A stretch of 12,500 bases of DNA from Actinidia chinensis (lineage: Eukaryota; Streptophyta; Magnoliopsida; Ericales; Actinidiaceae), in the NCBI GenBank assembly GCA_009663005.1, contig CM018904.1, positions 7,765,648 to 7,778,147 on the forward strand, written 5' to 3'. The notes beneath the pieces are model-generated. The model saw nothing but the letters and a program-made list of their open reading frames with translations, did no database searches and was not told the DNA's origin. The translations under genes were made by a program, and so were the position numbers. Position 1 is the first letter of the stretch. The number at the start of each line of letters is the position of its first letter. Of the stretch, positions 8,427-12,500 are shown piece after piece.

Positions 8427-8983
8427 TTTATTCTAAGTAACGTGTATATATGAATTGATGGCCTCCCAGTATAACGCTGCCTTGTAACGTTTATGCGTGA
8501 GTTGGATTCATATATTGGTTGACACGAATTGAAGATTGAAAGAACAATTGTTTTTAAAAGCTAAATCTTCCGACATCCGAGACAACGAGGTTGTCGAAGG
8601 AATTGAGTTATATAAAAGCCTCCAATTGGTATTCCGGAAAAAAAAACCTAATTAATTGGATCAATTGATTCGAAAGTTGTTTTATTAAGTTTAATGATCA
8701 GTTTTTATTGAGTTTTTTTTCATTTAGATTAGTTTAAAATCAATTCACAACCCAAACACAATAGTTTTTATTTTTTATTTTTTTTTTTATTTTAAGTTTC
8801 AATTCATTTATAATTCTGTTGAATCGAAGTTCGTATAGTGATGTAGTTGAAGCTGCTACTGTTTATATTAGCTTAAGTGTCCCTTTGATGATGAGAACGA
8901 TAACGGATATCGGTTTTATACTACTTCGCGGGACCCGTCATGACTTGCGGTGTAAAGAATTTCACTTTGGCTTGAGCGAATCA

Positions 8984-9004
8984 CTTGGACGGGGTTCGTA
9001 ATCA
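8984..9004 (+). mobile_element. Right end of the gypsy-like solo LTR
   Basis: CTTGGACGGGGTTCGTAATC and one further A lie between the 3' LTR end (8983) and the CTTAG copy at 9005. Ending in CA, this is best read as the last 21 bp of the solo LTR that starts at 3449, cut off by the inner element. The alternative is an extra tail of the inner LTR itself. Confidence 0.5.
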
Positions 9005-9009
9005 CTTAG
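9005..9009. repeat. Right 5-bp target-site duplication (CTTAG)
   Basis: Matches 3444-3448 exactly. Copia sequence resumes here as LST, then TCVD (about 9033-9044). Confidence 0.85.
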
Positions 9010-9990
9010 TACTCTTAATTTTACAATTTGAACTTGTGTGGATTGAAGTAAGAGGGAAGCAGACCAACAAGTCAAAAATAGGTACCCAATAGTGAGGTTC
9101 AACACCATCATTAGAGACATACATACTGAGCTATGTAATCTGAGGACATGGACTCACCTAGTAGAAATAACTCTTATCCTTTATAGATGATTACTCACAA
9201 TAGATGTATCTCGTATTGCTTCATACAAGAATGAAGCATTGGTGGATGCCTTTAAGATCCTTTAAGGCTGATATAGAGAAACAATTGTAATAAAAAGTAG
9301 ATTTAAGAATCAGAGTGGATCAGATAGATGGTGGAGAGTAGTTATGGTAGTATACACAAAGATGGCAGCAAGCACATAGTCCATTTGTACTAAAGTTTTT
9401 TTCTTCAAGAGAAATGAGATTCTTGGTCAATTACACCATGTCTGGATTCCCCAGATCCAATGGTGCATTATGTTGTTTGTGGCAGAAAAAAAGAAAAAAA
9501 AGGAAGTAGGAAAAAGAAAAGAAATCGAAACATATTGGACATGCTTTTTTTTGCAGAGTATGCAAAGCACTCTCAATCTTCCTAAATTTTTATGTACTGA
9601 CTGGCACTTAAACGGCAGCAATATAGATTAGGAACCGTAGTCACAACCCAAACTATGTCTAAAATGTCCAATGATAGTTATGAAAAGTTGGGAAGGAAAA
9701 CCGAGTTCTGCAGTTGCGACAATAGTGCGGCATTTGGAGATGCCCGTCTAAAGTAGAATTATACTCCACAGAAAGAAAGTTGGACTAAGGATCAATTAGT
9801 GGGGTATTTCAGAGGATATGTTGAAAGTCTAAGAGGTTGGTTATGTAAGATTTACTATCCATCTCACAGTATTAGGATGCATGGGAACAAGAAATGCAAA
9901 AGTTCTTGAAAGAATTGATTAGTGGGAACGACCAAGGAGGATCATCAAAGCCAGAAGAAACATAGTTTTGTAAAAAGGGTTATTCATAAT
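9005..9990 (+). pseudogene. Ty1/copia integrase (broken)
   Basis: Integrase would insert element cDNA into the genome. The zinc-domain end TCVD lies at about 9033-9044. The core starts with IDDYSQ (9183-9200), the region of the first catalytic Asp. EALVDAFKI (about 9225-9251) and, one frame over, FKADIEKQL follow. GGE near 9330 marks the second Asp region, though the Asp itself is doubtful. NYTMSGF (about 9430-9450) and GTGGCAGAA (about 9478-9486) mark the third acidic region, now running into an A/G tract that replaces the usual conserved residues. The C-terminal part is clearer: SMQSTLNLPKFL (9557-9592), GYFRGYVES (9802-9828), YYPSHS (about 9856-9873), and NAKVLERI around 9895-9920. Frames change at least five times with many stops. 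Confidence 0.8.
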
Positions 9991-10340
9991 CTTCAAACTT
10001 CCACCTAATGATAGATTTATTATGTTCACAGTATCCCCTCAAGTAACATAAACTAGTGTTGAACAAAAACAATCGTTTGAAAGTTCCACAAGTTAAGATA
10101 AACAATATTACAGTAGATTAGGTAGTTCAAGAGTTAGCCAACACAAAATTTTGGAACAACCAATTGAAACCAAATAATTTCTCTAAGAAGATGATGGAAC
10201 TGGTTATGCAAACATTAAAGAAGATTACTAGACCAAAGAGACACCATTCTTAGTGCATTATGTGTGTATTTACAAGCATCTAACTACAACATTGGAGCCG
10301 AAAATGATCTGAGTACTTCTCGTAGGGCCTATGAGTTGCA
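9991..10340 (+). other. Variable linker between copia integrase and reverse transcriptase
   Basis: Stops occur in all forward frames and no motif is legible. Position and length fit the poorly conserved hinge of copia polyproteins. No inserted element or host gene is visible. Confidence 0.5.
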
Positions 10341-11100
10341 AAAGAATCAGATATGGTACAATTGCCATGAAGGAAGAGATGGAATTCTATGAAGCGAGTA
10401 GCAAAGTCTGGGATCTTGTTGAGTTGCTAATGGTACAAATCCATTGGATGTTTGTACATGGTATTTCAGACAAAGAAAGACTCATTGGGCAACATTAAGA
10501 GACATAAAAAATAAAACGCGTTGACAAAGGGATTCACTCAAAAGGTGAAGGAATCGACTACACGGAGACCTTCTCTCTTGGATCTAAGAAAGGATTCCGT
10601 ACGGTCATATTGGCATAAGTAGCCCATTTTGATTTGGAGTTGCAACCAAATAGATGTGGAAAAATAGCATTTCTCAATGGAAACCTAGATGAGGAGATTT
10701 ACATGAAATAACCTGAAGGATTACCCTCTAGTGATGGTGAGCATTGGTCTGAAGCTAAAAGAAATCATATACGATTTAAAAAACAAGAGTCCCGTCAATG
10801 GTATTTAAATTCATGATGTAATTTTTCATGCAGCTTGTAGCAAAAAAAAATCATGGATCAATGTATATTTACTAGAAGGGTCAGTGGGAGTAAGGACTTG
10901 TTTCTTGTTTTATAAGTGGATGACATTCTGCTTGCACAACCAAACGGTAGTTTTAGCTACATGAGGTAAACACAATTTCTCTCAACAAATTTTTGACATG
11001 AGGATATGAGTGAGGCATCTTATGTCAGTGGCATTAAGGAGTCCATAAAACAACAGATTAAGGCCTCCTTGGGTCTGTCTTCAAGAAAAACCTAGATCAA
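10341..11100 (+). pseudogene. Ty1/copia reverse transcriptase (broken)
   Basis: One frame is readable from 10364 to about 10746 despite a few stops: AMKEEMEFYEASSKVWDLVEL, then EGIDYTETFS (about 10549-10578), KKGFRTVILA, VAHFDLELQ and AFLNGNLDEEIYM (10667-10705), the last being the conserved block after the first catalytic Asp position. A TAA follows YMK where a Gln codon is usual. SRQWYLN (about 10790-10810) is one frame over. The catalytic box is at 10913-10936: TAA followed by VDDILLA, so the Tyr of the usual YVDD is now a stop. DMSEASYVSGIK (about 11003-11038) and LGLSS follow. The domain would copy element RNA into DNA; stops and indels rule out function. Confidence 0.87.
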
Positions 11101-11890
11101 ACAATGTTCTAAAGAGTGCACTTTCGAAATGAAAAAATTTTTCATCAAGTTTTTGATAAAGGTGACATGTTCAATTTGACCAGTCCCCGAAGAATGATTT
11201 TGAAAGGAACAAATGAAAAACATTCCACATGCTCCTATATTGGAAGTCAATGCCTTAGGTCTGTACAAGCTAACATGCATTTGCTAATGGGATTTAGAAG
11301 GATCAGAGTAACTCAGGTGTAGACCCTGGAAGAGCTACAAAGAAAAGGGATGAGGTACATGAAAGGGACCAAGGAATTACATGCTTATGTATAGACGAGC
11401 ATGAAAATCTGGAGGTAGATTGGCTACTCGATCAGAATTTGCTTATGGTGAATCACAAAAACCAACATCTGGATAATCTTTATGTGTGCCGATGGAGTGT
11501 ATCTTGGAGGAGTGCAACTCAGATTGAATGCGACTTCACTATGGAAATTGAGATTAGTATCTTGTTTTGAGGCCACCTTTGCATGGTGTATGGATAAAAG
11601 AGGTTTATTCTGGGCTTAGAATTGTGGACTTTAGTTTCCTAGACCATAAAGGATTATAGTTGCGACCCTTAAGCTGCTAGTTTTTAATTGGTAAAAACAA
11701 TTAAAAGTGTAAGTACAAAGCTAAGGCATATCGATTGTACAACATCTAGCCATAAGGGAAATGTTATAAAAAGAATACAGTGGATATTGAACAACATTAG
11801 CACTGAATTGATGATGTAATCCTTTAAACAAAAGGCATGGCCACCATTAAAATTTAGGGATCATGTAGACTAATGGGGACTTGGTTCCTC
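11101..11890 (+). pseudogene. Ty1/copia connection region and RNase H (broken)
   Basis: 11116-11322 stays open as one 68-residue stretch (FDKGDMFNLTSPRRM, SYIGSQCLRSVQ), matching the region between reverse transcriptase and RNase H. GMRYMKGTKELHAYV follows at about 11350-11394. RNase H traces are VSCFEAT (about 11556-11576), GLRIVD one frame over (about 11612-11630), SCDP with AASF (about 11659-11685), and a clear run RHIDCTTSSHKGN...NNISTELMM (11724-11818) ending at TAA. PPLKFRDHVD (11841-11870) then closes the polyprotein. RNase H would remove the RNA template; its active-site Asp region is only partly readable. The gene is broken by at least four frame changes. Confidence 0.82.
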
Positions 11891-12500
11891 CTAGTAATTT
11901 CGTTATAAGAACGGAATGTTCTTGTAATTGAAAACTTGATTATTGTATATGTTCTCATATATGATTCTTTTGGTACATATTTTATTAATTTTTTGAGAAT
12001 ATCATTAATGTGTGGACCTAAAAAAAACATAGGATTTAGTTATTAAAGTGATATAGGAGTAATAAGAGACATGTATGCATTTGTGAAATGGAAGATAATA
12101 CTCGTTTTGTTTAGAGAACCTATTGTCGTGATTCCGTTGGTGTTTTGTTTCTTACTATGGTGAATGATTGTGATATATATGGGTCGAAGTGTGGAGTAGT
12201 TAGTTTTCATGATTGTCATAATAGTAAATCCGTAACCGTTATGTTGGCTCATGATGTTCCCACAGTCTAAGCAAAGTTTTCAATAATCACATTTCTGAAC
12301 TGCTCCACCTTTTGTGCACATTTATGAAACGGTTATGTGATACGTCGTGATGGCAGGAGTAATTATATAGGGTCATAAAACACCTTTGGTTATTGGTCCC
12401 TAAAGCCTTGACAATCTCATCAAAATATAACACAATCATAGGAGGATGAATCGGATTTAGAAGAAGCTTAAACTCAAAAGGCAACTAATTAGCAGATTGC
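11891..12500 (+). other. Non-coding 3' tail of the copia element
   Basis: AT-rich sequence after the end of RNase H, with no supported gene on either strand. It should be the 3' untranslated region and possibly the start of the 3' LTR, but no TG start, polypurine tract or match to 1-360 is clear enough to place the boundary. The open stretches at 12043-12252 and 12287-12484 on the minus strand show no domain. Confidence 0.5.

Larger units (their letters stand above)
4221..8983 (+). mobile_element. LARD-like non-autonomous Ty3/gypsy element with unequal LTRs
   Basis: Sequences at 4221 and 7445 start alike (TGATATGGACTGCC against TGATGGACTGCC) and share GTTTTAAACCGACCTA and AGATTAGTTTAATTA. 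Sequences ending at 4440 and 8983 share ACTACTTCGCG and GCGAATCA, then diverge at once. These are the two LTRs, with TGAT...ATCA ends. Between them lie a decayed primer site (4447-4464), gag zinc knuckles (4724-4975), long AT-rich non-coding sequence and a G-rich polypurine tract (7433-7444). No protease, reverse transcriptase or integrase is found in the 3.0-kb interior, so it would have relied on a partner element. The flanks TTTGA (4216-4220) and CTTGG (8984-8988) match at 3 of 5 positions, a weak target duplication. The primer type suggests the Athila/Tat side of Ty3/gypsy; that is inference. Confidence 0.8.
7445..8983 (+). repeat. 3' LTR, full length (1539 bp)
   Basis: It starts TGATGGACTGCC after the polypurine tract and ends GAGCGAATCA, where matching to the 5' LTR stops. 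Within it are a TATA box (7900-7907) with T-rich sequence after it, AGTTTAGG/TTTATTGTATTTTG-type sequence (7973-8012) that could hold the polyadenylation region, a diverged tandem duplication (8236-8426) and the terminal ACTACTTCGCGG block (8921-8932). The readable stretches at 7641-7823 (minus) and 8819-9001 (plus) lie across LTR sequence and are not genes. Confidence 0.8.
1..12500 (+). mobile_element. Degenerate Ty1/copia LTR retrotransposon, outer host of the nest, both ends outside the window
   Basis: Copia-type domains occur in canonical order on the + strand: gag (361-944), gag C-terminus with knuckle, protease and GAG-pre-integrase (2586-3448), integrase (9005-about 9990), reverse transcriptase (about 10340-11100) and RNase H (about 11330-11890). 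Integrase before reverse transcriptase is the Ty1/copia order and excludes Ty3/gypsy. The blocks sum to about 4.3 kb, close to a full copia gag-pol. Two insertions, 945-2585 and 3449-9004, separate them, and the interrupted motifs pick up on the other side of each insertion. No TGGTATCAGAGC-type primer site is visible before gag and no LTR pair can be delimited, so the LTRs are outside the window or too decayed to call. Many stops and frameshifts make it non-functional. Confidence 0.88.

Noticed and set aside
4221..8983. Clean 5-bp target duplication for the inner element
   Set aside because: TTTGA and CTTGG agree at only three of five bases; possible after decay but not counted as support.
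8819..9001. 60-residue + strand protein
   Set aside because: It spans the LTR end, the junction and the solo-LTR remnant; the readable frame is accidental.
3449..9004. One simple LTR element spanning the whole CTTAG-flanked insert
   Set aside because: The left end (TGCTGAGGG) does not resemble the start of the 3' LTR (TGATGGAC), whereas 4221 does. A nested pair explains both the LTR match and the target duplication.
9427..9621. Minus-strand protein with a Phe-rich segment
   Set aside because: This is the complement of the A/G tract in the integrase remnant.
11092..11280. 62-residue minus-strand protein
   Set aside because: Shadow of the + strand copia connection region at 11116-11322.
12043..12484. 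Two minus-strand frames of 69 and 65 residues
   Set aside because: They lie in the non-coding copia tail, with no domain or recognisable start context.

Overview
The window looks like plant nuclear DNA from an intergenic, repeat-filled region. It is AT-rich, has no bacterial-style gene packing, and carries long homopolymer and purine runs. Everything recognisable belongs to plant LTR retrotransposons. I see no intact host gene, tRNA, rRNA or CRISPR array. The species cannot be told from the sequence; a flowering plant is most likely.

The best reading is a nested stack. The outermost layer is one degenerate Ty1/copia element on the + strand, running past both window edges. It holds a non-coding leader (1-360), gag N-terminal part (361-944), gag C-terminal part, zinc knuckle, protease and GAG-pre-integrase (2586-3448), integrase, reverse transcriptase and RNase H (9005-about 11890), then a non-coding 3' tail (about 11890-12500). 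The three coding blocks total about 4.3 kb, the expected length of a single copia gag-pol frame, so the insertions appear to account for most of the splitting.

Two insertions break it. The first (945-2585) is a TG...CA sequence of about 1.64 kb, read as a solo LTR. It carries a 66-bp tandem repeat in which the 12-bp palindrome ACTACCGGTAGT recurs in a strict 22/44-bp rhythm upstream of a TATA-like box. The second (3449-9004) is flanked by a perfect 5-bp target duplication, CTTAG, exactly where the copia reading breaks off and resumes. It is itself composite: a solo LTR of about 0.79 kb whose 5' part resembles the tail of a Ty3/gypsy frame, split near its 3' end by a third element (4221-8983).

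That third element is a non-autonomous, LARD-like Ty3/gypsy derivative. It has a decayed tRNA-Asp-type primer site, a duplicated gag zinc-knuckle module, a long AT-rich non-coding interior, a G-rich polypurine tract and a 1.54-kb 3' LTR. Its 5' LTR has shrunk to 220 bp by an internal loss of about 1.3 kb that removed the promoter.

All coding parts are broken by stops and frameshifts and none should make a working protein. The novel-looking items are the palindrome array, the nested structure with legible junctions, the duplicated zinc knuckle, and a perfect 38-bp duplication in gag. I did not find a new functional system.
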